NCBI GenBank assembly: GCA_902790215.1 | Contig: CADAQX010000002.1 | Coordinates: forward strand, 181,463-245,462 | DNA: 64,000 nt | Origin: an uncultured Bacteroidota bacterium | GTDB taxonomy: Bacteria; Bacteroidota; Bacteroidia; Bacteroidales; P3 | Reading direction: 5' to 3' | In this document: piece by piece, positions 43,106-51,988 of the stretch | Layout: every line of letters starts with the position of its first letter | How positions within the stretch are numbered: position 1 is the first letter of the stretch | The notes under the pieces: model-generated | Seen by the model: only the letters and a program-made list of their open reading frames with translations | Databases searched by the model: none | Told to the model about the DNA's origin: nothing | Position numbers and translations under genes: made by a program

Positions 43106-43178
43106 CAACTTTCAATCTTCAACTTTCAAGCAATCGATTTTTTAGTTTTAATTTTAGATTAAGACAACCTCCAATATT

Positions 43179-43218
43179 CCCAAATCGGTCATTAGGATTT
43201 ATGCCAGATTAGTATTTG
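43179..43218 (-). repeat. 40-bp inverted dispersed repeat, copy B
   Basis: Reverse complement of 2412-2451 with 39 of 40 bases identical; begins CCCAAATCGGTCATTAGG. Confidence 0.85.
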
Positions 43219-43321
43219 TGTCGGGAAGATTGATTCGCACGAGTTTAGAGGTAAGAACTATGAGCCAGGAACTGTGGCATACAATCCTGGTTCTTATCTC
43301 TTACCTCTTACTTTGCTTTCT

Positions 43322-43552
43322 GCCGCCTCGCGCGAAAGTTACTTTTTATTTTGTGAGAAATTACGTCGCCTTTCCTCAACGTTCCGATAGTGTCGCATAT
43401 TTGTCCCCAGCGTTCCTCAGTGTGCCTTCCGGTCCCTGTGTTGCGTCGTTCTTTATCTTATCGATTTTCGATATGTTTCCCTCATTTTTCCCTTTGTGAA
43501 ACGGAAAACGATGGGAAAACGATCGAATAACGATCGAATAAATGACGACCCT
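43322..43552 (-). repeat. large dispersed palindromic repeat, copy 4 (long form)
   Basis: Inverted relative to copy 2 and similar along most of its length: GCGCGAAAGTTACTTTTTAT, GTGTCGCATATTTGTCCCC, GTTGCGTCGTTCTTTATC, then GATCGAATAAATGACGAC. It lies between divergent genes. Confidence 0.85.
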
Positions 43553-43820
43553 TGATGGTTGCATCAACGACTGAATTTTAATGCTTGAGCCGAAGGCCGC
43601 GAACACCGCTGAAATAAGTTAATAAAGTGAGTCAATGTGTAAATGCTTTAAGGTGTTATGGGAGAAAGGTTTTAAGGTTTTAGTGTATCAAACCCTCAAA
43701 CCCTTAAACCTTTTAACCTTTAAACCATTTATCAATCAAGCAATCAGACAATCAAGCAATCAAATGGCTGTTTCGCTCGGATATTTTTAGATTTTTAATT
43801 CTTAATTTAAAAAAAAATCG

Positions 43821-43830
43821 TATCTTTGCA
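43821..43830 (+). promoter_or_regulatory. -7 box for the lpd gene
   Basis: TATCTTTGCA on the plus strand, 63 bases before the ATG at 43893. Confidence 0.7.
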
Positions 43831-43892
43831 GATTGTAAACTTCATTTTTTGTTGAATAAATTAATATATATTATACACTAACATTGAAAGAT

Positions 43893-45287
43893 ATGAACTA
43901 CGACCTTATTGTCATCGGAAGTGGCCCTGGCGGCTATGTGGCAGCGGTGAAGGCTGCACAGTTAGGCATGAAGACTGCTGTTGTCGAGCGCGAAAACCTC
44001 GGCGGGATATGTCTGAACTGGGGTTGCATCCCCACAAAGGCTTTGCTGAAGAGCGCACAGGTGTTCAACTATATTAACCATTCGGCTGCATATGGAGTGG
44101 CGGCACAGCCTGTCGAGGCCGACATGGCGGCTATGGTGCAGCGGTCGCGCGGTGTGGCCGAGACCATGAGCAAGGGCGTACAGTTCCTGTTGAAGAAGAA
44201 CAACGTGGATGTCATCATGGGCACAGGCCGTGTAAAACCCGGCCACTGTGTCGAAGTCACCAATGCCGAAGGCAACACCGAGGTGTATGAAGCCCCGCAT
44301 ATCATCATTGCCACGGGCGCACGCAGCAAGGTGATGCCCAATATGCCTCAGGACGGCAAGCGCATCATCGGCTACCGCGAGGCCATGACCCTGCCTTTCA
44401 AACCCAAGAGCATGGTTGTTTGCGGCAGCGGTGCCATCGGCAGCGAGTTTGCCTTCTTCTACCAGAGCATCGGCGTGCAAGTTACATTGGTGGAGTTTAT
44501 GCCGCAGATTCTGCCCAACGAGGACGAGGACACTGCCTCGCAGATGAGCCGCAGCTTCCGCAAGATGGGCATGAAGGTGATGGCCAGCTCCAGCGTGGAG
44601 AAAGTGGATGTGGAAGGCGATGTGTGCCATGTGACTATCAAGGACATGAAACGCAACACCGAGACCGTTGTCGACTGCGACGTAGTGCTGAGCGCTGTGG
44701 GCGTGGTCACCAACTTGGAGAATATCGGCCTTGAAGAGACCGGCATCGCCTTTGAGCGTGGAAAAATCACGGTTGACGACTACTACCAGACCAACGTGCC
44801 GGGCTACTACGCCATCGGCGACGTGGTGCACGGCCCCGCCCTGGCACATGTGGCCAGCGCAGAGGCCATTTGCTGTGTGGAGCATATTGCCGGACACGAG
44901 CCCAAGAAGGTGAATTACACCAATATTCCCGGCTGCACCTACACCACACCCGAGGTGGCCAGTGTGGGTCTGACCGAGAAGAAAGCCGCCGAGGCCGGCA
45001 AGGAGGTGCTTGTGGGCAAATTCTTCTTCAAGGCCAGCGGAAAGGCGACGGCAGCGGGTAACACCGACGGCTTCATCAAGATGATTATCGACAAGAATAC
45101 CGACGAGATTGTCGGCTGCCATATGTGCGGCGACAATGTCACGGAGATGATTGCCGGAATCGTGACCGCCCGAGAGAACGGCCTCACTGCTAAACAGGTT
45201 GCAGGAGCCGTGCATCCGCACCCCACCATGAGCGAAGCGGTTATGGAGGCTATCGAGGCTGCCTACGGATGTGCCATCCACGGCTGA
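43893..45287 (+). CDS. lpdA: dihydrolipoyl dehydrogenase
   Basis: A 464-residue flavoprotein disulfide reductase. The FAD loop is VIGSGPGGYVAAVKAAQLG; the redox-active disulfide lies in ENLGGICLNWGCIPTKALL (CLNWGC). The NAD loop is VCGSGAIGSEFA; the C-terminal HPHPTMSEA contains the catalytic His. It is the E3 component of 2-oxo acid dehydrogenases or the glycine cleavage system, but no E1/E2 or gcv genes are present in the window. ATG 43893 is preferred to an upstream TTG. Confidence 0.95.
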   Translation: MNYDLIVIGSGPGGYVAAVKAAQLGMKTAVVERENLGGICLNWGCIPTKALLKSAQVFNYINHSAAYGVAAQPVEADMAAMVQRSRGVAETMSKGVQFLLKKNNVDVIMGTGRVKPGHCVEVTNAEGNTEVYEAPHIIIATGARSKVMPNMPQDGKRIIGYREAMTLPFKPKSMVVCGSGAIGSEFAFFYQSIGVQVTLVEFMPQILPNEDEDTASQMSRSFRKMGMKVMASSSVEKVDVEGDVCHVTIKDMKRNTETVVDCDVVLSAVGVVTNLENIGLEETGIAFERGKITVDDYYQTNVPGYYAIGDVVHGPALAHVASAEAICCVEHIAGHEPKKVNYTNIPGCTYTTPEVASVGLTEKKAAEAGKEVLVGKFFFKASGKATAAGNTDGFIKMIIDKNTDEIVGCHMCGDNVTEMIAGIVTARENGLTAKQVAGAVHPHPTMSEAVMEAIEAAYGCAIHG

Positions 45288-45290
45288 TAT

Positions 45291-45390
45291 CGTTATCCGT
45301 TGATACGTTGATAAGATGAAAAGTTTATCCGACTCGCATCATATCAACGTATCAACATATCAACAAAAACATATCAACATATCAACATAT
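45291..45390 (+). repeat. ATCAACATATCAAC-type hairpin repeat (family C), copy 1
   Basis: GTTGATACGTTGATAAG, a GACTCGCATC centre, then ATATCAACGTATCAACATAT. It fills the gap between lpd and the next gene. Copies lie at 49885-49958, 51989-52092 and (partial) 53628-53662. Confidence 0.8.
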
Positions 45391-45414
45391 TTCTATAATC
45401 TTAATACGAAAAAC

Positions 45415-46536
45415 ATGAAACTGTTACCTAAAAGCCGCAAGAAAGTTGCAAAGGGTCTGTCGGTATGGGTGTCCAACCACTATACTCCCACGCTGTTCGG
45501 AATCCGTGGGAAATATGAGTCGTCGTATAAGTCGGGCCAATATGTCGAATGCGGCAGCCCTGGAACGGGATTCTTTGTCCGCAACAGTTCAAGCCGCACC
45601 TATAAGGCTTTCTGCCAGGGTGAGCGGGCAAAACTGACACCCAATTACTTCGATTTGGTACGGGGTAAAGAGTTCTCGTTTGACAAGGAGATTGCCCGTG
45701 TTGAGGCTGTTCAGTCCCAAGGCGGTTTGAACAAATACAAGGAAATTATATTGGAGTCGTATGTGAATGTGCTGCCTTTGGCCAAGGAGGCCGAGGAGGC
45801 AGAGCGCATCGTAGCAGCCATCAAGGAGCTGTCGCACCGCCGCCACCATCTGTCCTCATACCAGACCCATGTCATGTCGAGCTTCAAAAGCCGTGTGGCG
45901 CGTCTGGGACACGATGTTCGTGACATTCAGTTGAACATCACCAATCTCTGCAATGAAGAGCGGATGAAAGGATTCGAGGACGTGGTGATTTCTTTCTCGC
46001 AGCTGGCTGCATGCCACCGCATATGGAGTGTGCGGGAGAGTTTAAGCGGTCTGGAGTCGTCGTTTGCGCAAGTCTATTTTGACCTTGGCATTTTCGATTT
46101 TATACAGGCTCCGCTGATGACCCCGTTGATGCGCGATGCCGAGGGAAGACGCTGTTTCATCTACCCCGACTTCATTGTCCGCTCGTACGACGCAGTCGAT
46201 TTCGAAGTCTTTGAACTCAAGGATCTCAACTTCCTCTTCCGCGAGGTGCCTTATGACATGGTGTCGAATATGGTTATCGACAGCTATTACGACCGGGAGA
46301 ACACCCAGGAAGTGACGACCCACGTCCACCGCCGCAACTATGAGCAATTCGGTGACGGACTGCTGGTGAACAAGGACACAAAAGCATTGAACGAAATGGA
46401 GGAAGAGAACAAACTGCGTGAGCGTGTGGTGGGAGAGTTGTATGTGCCGGAGATGAACATGCGCTATTATGTCCGTGACTTCAAGGCTTTGAAAACCTTT
46501 GTGAAGATTATTAACAATTACAAGAGCGATTTGTAA
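45415..46536 (+). CDS. conserved-looking protein of unknown function
   Basis: A 373-residue soluble protein with no signal peptide and no domain that I recognise. The frame extends upstream to 45316, but those codons (HINVSTYQQKHINIST) are family C repeat, so ATG 45415 is chosen. It is rich in charged helices (KEAEEAERIVAAIKELSHRR, then MSSFKSRVARLGHDVRDIQL). The segment FIYPDFIVRSYDAVDFEVFE has the look of a nuclease-like or sugar-binding beta region, but this is only an impression. The neighbours lpd and M23 peptidase give no clue. Confidence 0.7.
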   Translation: MKLLPKSRKKVAKGLSVWVSNHYTPTLFGIRGKYESSYKSGQYVECGSPGTGFFVRNSSSRTYKAFCQGERAKLTPNYFDLVRGKEFSFDKEIARVEAVQSQGGLNKYKEIILESYVNVLPLAKEAEEAERIVAAIKELSHRRHHLSSYQTHVMSSFKSRVARLGHDVRDIQLNITNLCNEERMKGFEDVVISFSQLAACHRIWSVRESLSGLESSFAQVYFDLGIFDFIQAPLMTPLMRDAEGRRCFIYPDFIVRSYDAVDFEVFELKDLNFLFREVPYDMVSNMVIDSYYDRENTQEVTTHVHRRNYEQFGDGLLVNKDTKALNEMEEENKLRERVVGELYVPEMNMRYYVRDFKALKTFVKIINNYKSDL

Positions 46537-46573
46537 ATTGAAAGTTGAAAGTTGAGAGTTGAGAGTTTAGAAG

Positions 46574-46660
46574 ATTGCTTGATTGTCTGATTGCTTGATT
46601 GTTTGAGTAATTTGACTGCGCTAGCACTCAAGCATTTACACAATCAAGCATTCAAGCAAT
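46574..46660 (-). repeat. family B hairpin repeat, copy 2
   Basis: Reverse complement of 41214-41300 with very few differences; the centre is AGTGCTAGCGCAGTCAAATT. It lies between the unknown gene and the M23 peptidase. Confidence 0.88.
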
Positions 46661-46705
46661 ATTTCAATTTTCAATTTTCAATTTTCAACTCTCCTTGATA
46701 GTGGC

Positions 46706-47674
46706 ATGAAGAAGAGGTACATCTACAGGTTCAACCCCCATACTTTGTCGTATGAACGGGTGGAGGCGACGTTGAAGGACCGACTGAAACGGATTTCTAC
46801 AACGGCGTTGCTGGGTGTAGTGCTGGGTGTGATTTTCACCTTTTTGGCTGTGAAGTTGATTGACTCGCCAGAGGAACGGATGCTAAAGGGCGACATCTAC
46901 CAGTACCGCCAGGCCTTGGAGGGGCTGAACCAGCGGATGGACAGGATGGGACGAGTGCTGGCCGACATCGAAGAACGCGACAGTGCTGTGTATCGTACCA
47001 TCTTTGGCGCCAATCCTGTGGCCGAAGGCCGCCGCACTCCAGTCATGCAGGACTACAGTGGATGGGAAGGACGTGCATCGAGTGCTCTGATAGTGAAGAC
47101 CCACTTGCGTGTGGACTCGTTGGAACAGCGGCTCTATTCCCAATCGGTCTCGTTGGACGAAATCTACCGTATGGCCGGCACCAAGCAGCAACGCATGGCC
47201 ACGATGCCGGCCATTATGCCGATAAAGAAGAACGACTGCCATATTGTGTCGGGTTTTGGCATGAGGTACCATCCGATTTTGCACTACCGCCGGATGCACA
47301 CTGGTGTCGACCTGTCGGCACAGCCGGGCACGCCTGTCCATGCCACGGGTGACGGCCGGGTGACGGTTGCCGGACGTGGTGCTGACATGGGCGGCTACGG
47401 CATATGCGTGGTTGTTGACCATGGATTCGGTTTCAAGACTCTGTATGCCCACTTGTCGGAGGTGACGGTGAGCCAGGGTGACCGTGTGTCGCGCGGGACG
47501 GTGGTCGGCAAGGTGGGCAGGACGGGGCTTGCACAGGGCTATCACCTCCACTATGAGGTGATTCAGAATGGTAACAAGGTTAACCCTGTATACTACTTCT
47601 TCAACGACTTGACACCGGCTGAGTATGATGAGGTGCTGGAGGCATCCTATATCGAGAACCAATGCCTTAGTTGA
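46706..47674 (+). CDS. M23-family murein endopeptidase
   Basis: A 322-residue single-pass membrane protein. A cytoplasmic N-terminus (YRFNPHTLSYERVEATLKDR) is followed by a helix (STTALLGVVLGVIFTFLAVK), a coiled-coil region, and a C-terminal LytM/M23 domain. The zinc ligands are in GMRYHPILHYRRMHTGVDLS (HxxxD type) and GYHLHYEVIQNG (HxH type). The family cleaves peptidoglycan cross-bridges or activates amidases during growth or division. All visible zinc ligands are present, so it is probably active. Confidence 0.92.
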   Translation: MKKRYIYRFNPHTLSYERVEATLKDRLKRISTTALLGVVLGVIFTFLAVKLIDSPEERMLKGDIYQYRQALEGLNQRMDRMGRVLADIEERDSAVYRTIFGANPVAEGRRTPVMQDYSGWEGRASSALIVKTHLRVDSLEQRLYSQSVSLDEIYRMAGTKQQRMATMPAIMPIKKNDCHIVSGFGMRYHPILHYRRMHTGVDLSAQPGTPVHATGDGRVTVAGRGADMGGYGICVVVDHGFGFKTLYAHLSEVTVSQGDRVSRGTVVGKVGRTGLAQGYHLHYEVIQNGNKVNPVYYFFNDLTPAEYDEVLEASYIENQCLS

Positions 47675-47726
47675 ATTTGAAAGTTGAAAGTTGGCCGGTG
47701 TCCGGCTGACAATTAAAGTTGAAAAT

Positions 47727-48644
47727 ATGCAGATTATCATCGACGACAACGCAGGCTTCTGTTTCGGAGTGGTGAAAGCTATCGGCACCGCCGAGGAGGA
47801 GTTGTCGCACAGCGGCAGCCTTTATTGTCTTGGCGATATTGTGCACAATACCGCCGAGGTGGCTCGCCTCAAGGCCAAAGGACTGCAGGTGATTGACCAC
47901 GGGGAATTGCGCAACCTTGCGCCGGGAGGGTCGAAGGTGATGATTCGTGCCCATGGCGAGCCACCGGCTACCTACCGGTTGATTGACAATCTGGGACTTG
48001 AATTGATAGATGCCACATGCCCTATTGTCTTAGCGCTGCAGCAGCGCATCCGCCGGGGATATGAAGAGATGAGCCGTCTTGAACCTAAGGGACAAGTGGT
48101 GATTTTCGGCAAGCCCGGCCATGCCGAGGTGGTAGGGCTGTGTGGACAGACAGAGGGGGAGGCAGTGGTAGTGAGCAGCCCGGACGACGTTGAAGGGATA
48201 GATTTCACAAGGCCAATCAGGCTGTATTCGCAGACGACGAAAAACAAGGAGGAGTATCAACGGCTGATCGAGAATGTGAAAAAAGGCATTGCTTCGTGCG
48301 GTCTTGCTGTGGGGGATAACCATTTTGTGGCATACAACACCATTTGCAGCAGGATGGCCAACAGGGCAACGAGATTGGAGGAGTTTGCCCGCGGAGTGGA
48401 TTTGGTCCTGTTTGTGAGTGGACAAGGCAGTTCTAACGGACACTACCTGTACGATTATTGCAAGAGTGTCCAGCCGAACACGAAGCTTGTATACGGTGTG
48501 GAGGATATTGACCGTAGCTGGTTTCTCGGTAAGGATGCCAAGATGGTGGAGCGCGTGGGAATAACCGGAGCCACAAGCACACCGCGATGGCTGATGGAGG
48601 CGGTAAAGGAGAAAGTATATGGAAAGTTGAGAGTTGAAAGTTGA
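47727..48644 (+). CDS. ispH: 4-hydroxy-3-methylbut-2-enyl diphosphate reductase
   Basis: A 305-residue [4Fe-4S] enzyme that makes IPP and DMAPP in the last step of the MEP isoprenoid pathway. Cluster cysteines are in AGFCFGVVKAI, DATCPIV and NTICSRM. The substrate-binding His motifs (DIVHNTAEV, IRAHGEPP) and SQTTKNKEEY are present. ATG 47727 aligns with the usual N-terminus. The C-terminal residues YGKLRVES come from a GGAAAGTTGAGAGTTG simple repeat. Some homologues are fused to a ribosomal S1 domain; this one is not. Confidence 0.96.
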   Translation: MQIIIDDNAGFCFGVVKAIGTAEEELSHSGSLYCLGDIVHNTAEVARLKAKGLQVIDHGELRNLAPGGSKVMIRAHGEPPATYRLIDNLGLELIDATCPIVLALQQRIRRGYEEMSRLEPKGQVVIFGKPGHAEVVGLCGQTEGEAVVVSSPDDVEGIDFTRPIRLYSQTTKNKEEYQRLIENVKKGIASCGLAVGDNHFVAYNTICSRMANRATRLEEFARGVDLVLFVSGQGSSNGHYLYDYCKSVQPNTKLVYGVEDIDRSWFLGKDAKMVERVGITGATSTPRWLMEAVKEKVYGKLRVES

Positions 48645-48654
48645 GAGTTGAATT

Positions 48655-48742
48655 ATTGCTTGAATGTTTGATTGTGTTAATTCCTGAGTGGCTGGCGCGG
48701 TCAAATCACTCAAACAATCAAGCAATCAGACAATCAAACAAT
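48655..48742 (+). repeat. family B hairpin repeat, copy 3
   Basis: Same orientation and order as 41214-41300, with centre GAGTGGCTGGCGCGGTCAAA. It lies between ispH and recF. Confidence 0.88.
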
Positions 48743-48755
48743 ACGAGGTATAATT

Positions 48756-49865
48756 ATGTATTTGACGAATCTTAAACTGAGCAATTTTAAAACCTACACC
48801 GATGTTGATGTGGACTTCTGCCCCAATGTCAACTGCCTGGTTGGAAACAACGGTGTGGGTAAGACGAATCTGTTGGATGCAGTCTATTACCTTTCGTTTT
48901 GCAAAAGTTGCTTTAATAGTGTCGATTCGCAGAATATCCGTCGTGGAGAGGAGTTCTTTGCAATCCACGGCCAGTATGAGGTGAATGGAGAGTCGGTGCC
49001 GGTTTCCTGTATCCAACGCATGGGACAACCCAAGCAGATGAGATGGAACAAGAAGGTGTGTAGGACGCTTGGTGAGCATATCGGACGGGTGCCGTTGGTG
49101 ATGGTTTCCCCTAATGACCAGAATATCATACTCGGAGGGAGTGATGCGCGCCGCAAGTTTGTCGATGGTGTTATTTCGCAAACGGATAAGGGCTATCTTG
49201 ATCATTTGTTGCAATACCAGAAAGCCTTGGAGCAGCGCAATCGTTTGCTGAAGCGTTTTTACGAGGACAGGGACTGGGACGAGCAGTCGATTGCCATCTG
49301 GGATGAACAGCTGGTGCGTCATGGCGAGTTGCTGTACAGCGGCCGGGAGGATTTCTTCAGTGGTTTCAAGCCTCTGTTTGACGAGTATTTCGCATGGATT
49401 ACCGACGGGGGTGAGAAGGGGATGGTGAAATATGTCCGTCAGTCGACGGAACCGATAGGCGACCAGCTGGCAAGGGCTCGTCAGCAGGACAGGTATGCCC
49501 AGTATACCACGGTGGGTCCCCATAAGGACGACGTGGAGCTGGAGGTGGGTGACATGGCGGTGAGACGGTTCGGCTCGCAGGGGCAGCAGAAGACGTTTGT
49601 GCTGGCTTTGAAGCTGGCGCAGTTTGAGTATATCTATCGGCATGGAGGAGTGAAACCCATATTGCTGTTGGATGACATTTTTGACAAGTTGGATATGCTG
49701 AGGGTGACTCAGTTGGTGAAACTGGTGGGGAGCGACAGGTTCGGACAGGTGTTTCTGACCGACACTCAGCCCGGACGTGTGGAACGGGTCTTTGAAGAGA
49801 TACCGCAAGTGGAACACATAATTTTGAGAGTTGAGAATGGAAAGTTGAAAAATGAATTAAATTGA
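48756..49865 (+). CDS. recF: DNA replication and repair protein RecF
   Basis: A 369-residue SMC-like ATPase. Walker A GNNGVGKTNLLDA is near residue 34; the DARRKFVDGVISQTD motif, the signature loop (GSQGQQKTFVLALKLAQ) and Walker B (PILLLDDIFDKLD) follow. RecF loads RecA at ssDNA gaps with RecO and RecR. The gene is followed by a DUF721 protein, a common Bacteroidetes arrangement. The last residues (LRVENGKLKNELN) derive from simple repeat sequence rather than the family. Confidence 0.96.
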   Translation: MYLTNLKLSNFKTYTDVDVDFCPNVNCLVGNNGVGKTNLLDAVYYLSFCKSCFNSVDSQNIRRGEEFFAIHGQYEVNGESVPVSCIQRMGQPKQMRWNKKVCRTLGEHIGRVPLVMVSPNDQNIILGGSDARRKFVDGVISQTDKGYLDHLLQYQKALEQRNRLLKRFYEDRDWDEQSIAIWDEQLVRHGELLYSGREDFFSGFKPLFDEYFAWITDGGEKGMVKYVRQSTEPIGDQLARARQQDRYAQYTTVGPHKDDVELEVGDMAVRRFGSQGQQKTFVLALKLAQFEYIYRHGGVKPILLLDDIFDKLDMLRVTQLVKLVGSDRFGQVFLTDTQPGRVERVFEEIPQVEHIILRVENGKLKNELN

Positions 49866-49884
49866 AAAGTGAAAAGTGAAAATT

Positions 49885-49958
49885 TGTTGATATGTTGATA
49901 CGTTGATATGTTGATATGATGCGAGCCGTATAAACTTATCAACTTATCAACGGACAAC
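49885..49958 (-). repeat. family C hairpin repeat, copy 2
   Basis: The reverse complement reads GTTGTCCGTTGATAAGTTGA then GGCTCGCATCATATCAAC and matches copy 3 at 51989 almost exactly. It lies between recF and the DUF721 gene. Confidence 0.85.
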
Positions 49959-49974
49959 GATAAATCATAAAGAA

Positions 49975-50262
49975 ATGTACAGTAACGAACATACACTGCA
50001 AGACTTGCTCAAGAAAGCCTATCGCCGTCTGGACATGGATGAGACGGTGATGGAGATAGATGTGAAGTGCGCATATGTGAGCGTGGTGGGGGACTTGATT
50101 AACAGGCTGACCCGGTCGGTGCGTTTTGCGGACGGGACGATGACGGTGTCGTTGGCATCTGCCGCGCTGCGGCAGGAGTTGTGGCAGCGGCGGGAGTCGC
50201 TTGCAGGAAGGATAAACGATATTGTAGGGAAAACCGTGGTGAAAAAAATTGTCTTTATGTGA
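49975..50262 (+). CDS. DUF721-domain protein (DciA-like)
   Basis: A 95-residue protein. EHTLQDLLKKAYRRLDMDET at the N-terminus and AALRQELWQRRESLAGRIND near residue 65 fit the DUF721 fold. DUF721 proteins related to DciA load the replicative helicase in many bacteria; the Bacteroidetes versions are short and usually lie next to recF, as here. The helicase-loader role is inferred from the wider family. Confidence 0.8.
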   Translation: MYSNEHTLQDLLKKAYRRLDMDETVMEIDVKCAYVSVVGDLINRLTRSVRFADGTMTVSLASAALRQELWQRRESLAGRINDIVGKTVVKKIVFM

Positions 50263-50300
50263 ACAAACAACAGTGTGTAGTGTAAAAGAAGGATAGTCTT

Positions 50301-51935
50301 ATGAAACAGATATTCAAAGCCCTTGACATGATACGCCAGTGCGACAACCGGGCGTTTTGGCTGCGTATAGTATATGTGGTCATCATGCATGTTTTGCCAT
50401 TGGTGAATCTCTATGTCTTGAAGTTTCTTATCGACGCTGTCTCGAACGGCGAGCCTTCCGTCTTGCTGGGGGTGGAGATGAATACATGGGTTTCGTTGGG
50501 TTTGTTCAGCTTCATTTTCCTGCTGGACAGGATTGTGGCAGTCCTGAACAGTGTGAACAACGACATCATGCAGCAACGCCTGATAGACTATATCAGCGAG
50601 CGGATGCAGGCGCAGTCGGCAAGATTGGATATGAGCTATTTTGACAATCCTGAATATCACGACACATATCACCGTGCGCAACAGGAGGCTTCGTATCGAC
50701 CCATTCAGATTCTGAACGGTTTTATGGGCTTGCTGGGGTCGTTGATTTCCATTACGGTGATTATGGTGATGCTTACGTCGGTTTCGGGATGGATTATTGT
50801 CGTGATGGTTGCGGCAGTGGTCCCGTCGTTTGTGGTGAGGGTGATTAAGGCACGCAAGATTTACGCTTTCAGACGTAACAATACCCAGAACTACCGCCGC
50901 ACGAGTTATTACACCACTCTGCTTGGGGGCAGGGATTTTGCCAAGGAGATGCGGACTTTCGGTCTGGCTCCTTTTTTCCGGGAACGGTTCGTATCAGTCC
51001 GTAAGGCTTTGGTGAAGAGTCTGCTCAAGATATCGAAACGGTTGGGTGTGTATGATTCTGTTTGCGCAGTGGTCGAGACTTTTGCTCTGTTCTTTGTGAC
51101 GATGTTTCTTATTATGAGTACAAAGGATGGTTCTATTTCGCTGAGTTCGTTTGTTGTGCTTTTTGAAGCATTTCGTCGTGGGCAGTCTCAGTTGTCCACT
51201 TTGGTTAGCAGTATTACGGGGTTGTATGACAATCGCCTGTTTATAGGAAACCTGTTTGAGTTTCTTGACATGAATCCCTCTATTGTCAATCCTGCCCATC
51301 CGGTGCCGTTCCCGGAGAGGGTGCACACGGTGGAGTTCCGCGACATCACTTTCCGCTATCCGAAGATGGACAGGGATGTGCTGAGCCATTTCAACCTTAC
51401 GGCGAGGGCAGGCGAGGTGACGCAGATTGAGGGGGAAAACGGTTTTGGCAAGACTACGCTGCTGAAGCTGCTGTTGAGGCTGTATGATACCGACGAGGGC
51501 GCAGTGCTGGTTGACGGGGTGGATGTGAGGCTGTATGACCTGAAGGGGCTGCGGCATGGTATCGGCGCGATTTTCCAGGACTATGTGCGTTTCTATTGCA
51601 CTGCCGAGGAGAATATCGCTTTCGGCGATATAAGGGTTGTGGACCGCGACAGGGTGAAACGGGCGGCGGCATTGGCAGGGATGGACGGATATATTGAGAG
51701 GCTGCCCCAGGGGTATGACACGATGCTGGGGCGCATGTTCGACGGCGGCGAGGAACTGAGCATGGGACAGTGGCAGCGCATAGCCTTGGCACGCCAGCTG
51801 TACAGCGATGCTCCTGTGCTGATTTTCGACGAGCCCACGGCCTGGATGGATGTGCCCTCGCGCGACCGCTTCTACCGCACGCTGGAGGAGTTGAAGGAGG
51901 CCGGGAGGGTGATAATATTGATTAAACATGTGTAG
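50301..51935 (+). CDS. ABC exporter (permease-ATPase), C-terminally truncated
   Basis: A 544-residue half-transporter. The N-terminal membrane domain has about six helices (LRIVYVVIMHVLPLVNLYVL and following). The ATPase has Walker A (GENGFGKTTLLKLLL), the signature ELSMGQWQRIALARQL, Walker B VLIFDEPTAWMD and the H-loop His in ILIKHV. Translation stops one residue later, where homologues continue for some 40-50 residues. A family A repeat begins immediately after the stop, suggesting that insertion removed the end. Because the H-loop His remains, the ATPase may still work. Cargo is unknown. Confidence 0.88.
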   Translation: MKQIFKALDMIRQCDNRAFWLRIVYVVIMHVLPLVNLYVLKFLIDAVSNGEPSVLLGVEMNTWVSLGLFSFIFLLDRIVAVLNSVNNDIMQQRLIDYISERMQAQSARLDMSYFDNPEYHDTYHRAQQEASYRPIQILNGFMGLLGSLISITVIMVMLTSVSGWIIVVMVAAVVPSFVVRVIKARKIYAFRRNNTQNYRRTSYYTTLLGGRDFAKEMRTFGLAPFFRERFVSVRKALVKSLLKISKRLGVYDSVCAVVETFALFFVTMFLIMSTKDGSISLSSFVVLFEAFRRGQSQLSTLVSSITGLYDNRLFIGNLFEFLDMNPSIVNPAHPVPFPERVHTVEFRDITFRYPKMDRDVLSHFNLTARAGEVTQIEGENGFGKTTLLKLLLRLYDTDEGAVLVDGVDVRLYDLKGLRHGIGAIFQDYVRFYCTAEENIAFGDIRVVDRDRVKRAAALAGMDGYIERLPQGYDTMLGRMFDGGEELSMGQWQRIALARQLYSDAPVLIFDEPTAWMDVPSRDRFYRTLEELKEAGRVIILIKHV

Positions 51936-51968
51936 AGAATTGAAAATTGAAAAGTGAAAATTGAAAAG
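51936..51968 (+). repeat. family A tract after the truncated ABC exporter
   Basis: AGAATTGAAAATTGAAAAGT then GAAAATTGAAAAG directly follows the TAG stop. Confidence 0.75.
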
Positions 51969-51988
51969 ATTGCTTGATTGTGGAAAAC

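Larger units (their letters stand above)
42746..43892. other. 1.15-kb repeat-rich divergent intergenic region
   Basis: No convincing full gene. It holds a possible 54-codon leader ORF (42777-42941), a minus-strand -7 box (42967-42976), a family A hairpin (43015-43105), the second copy of the 40-bp repeat (43179-43218), an imperfect inverted repeat (AGAGGTAAGAACTATGAG and relatives, 43243-43313), a long copy of the large dispersed repeat (43322-43552), a TTAAACCTTTT-type hairpin (43662-43730), half a family B unit (43733-43762) and the lpd promoter. Confidence 0.75.
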
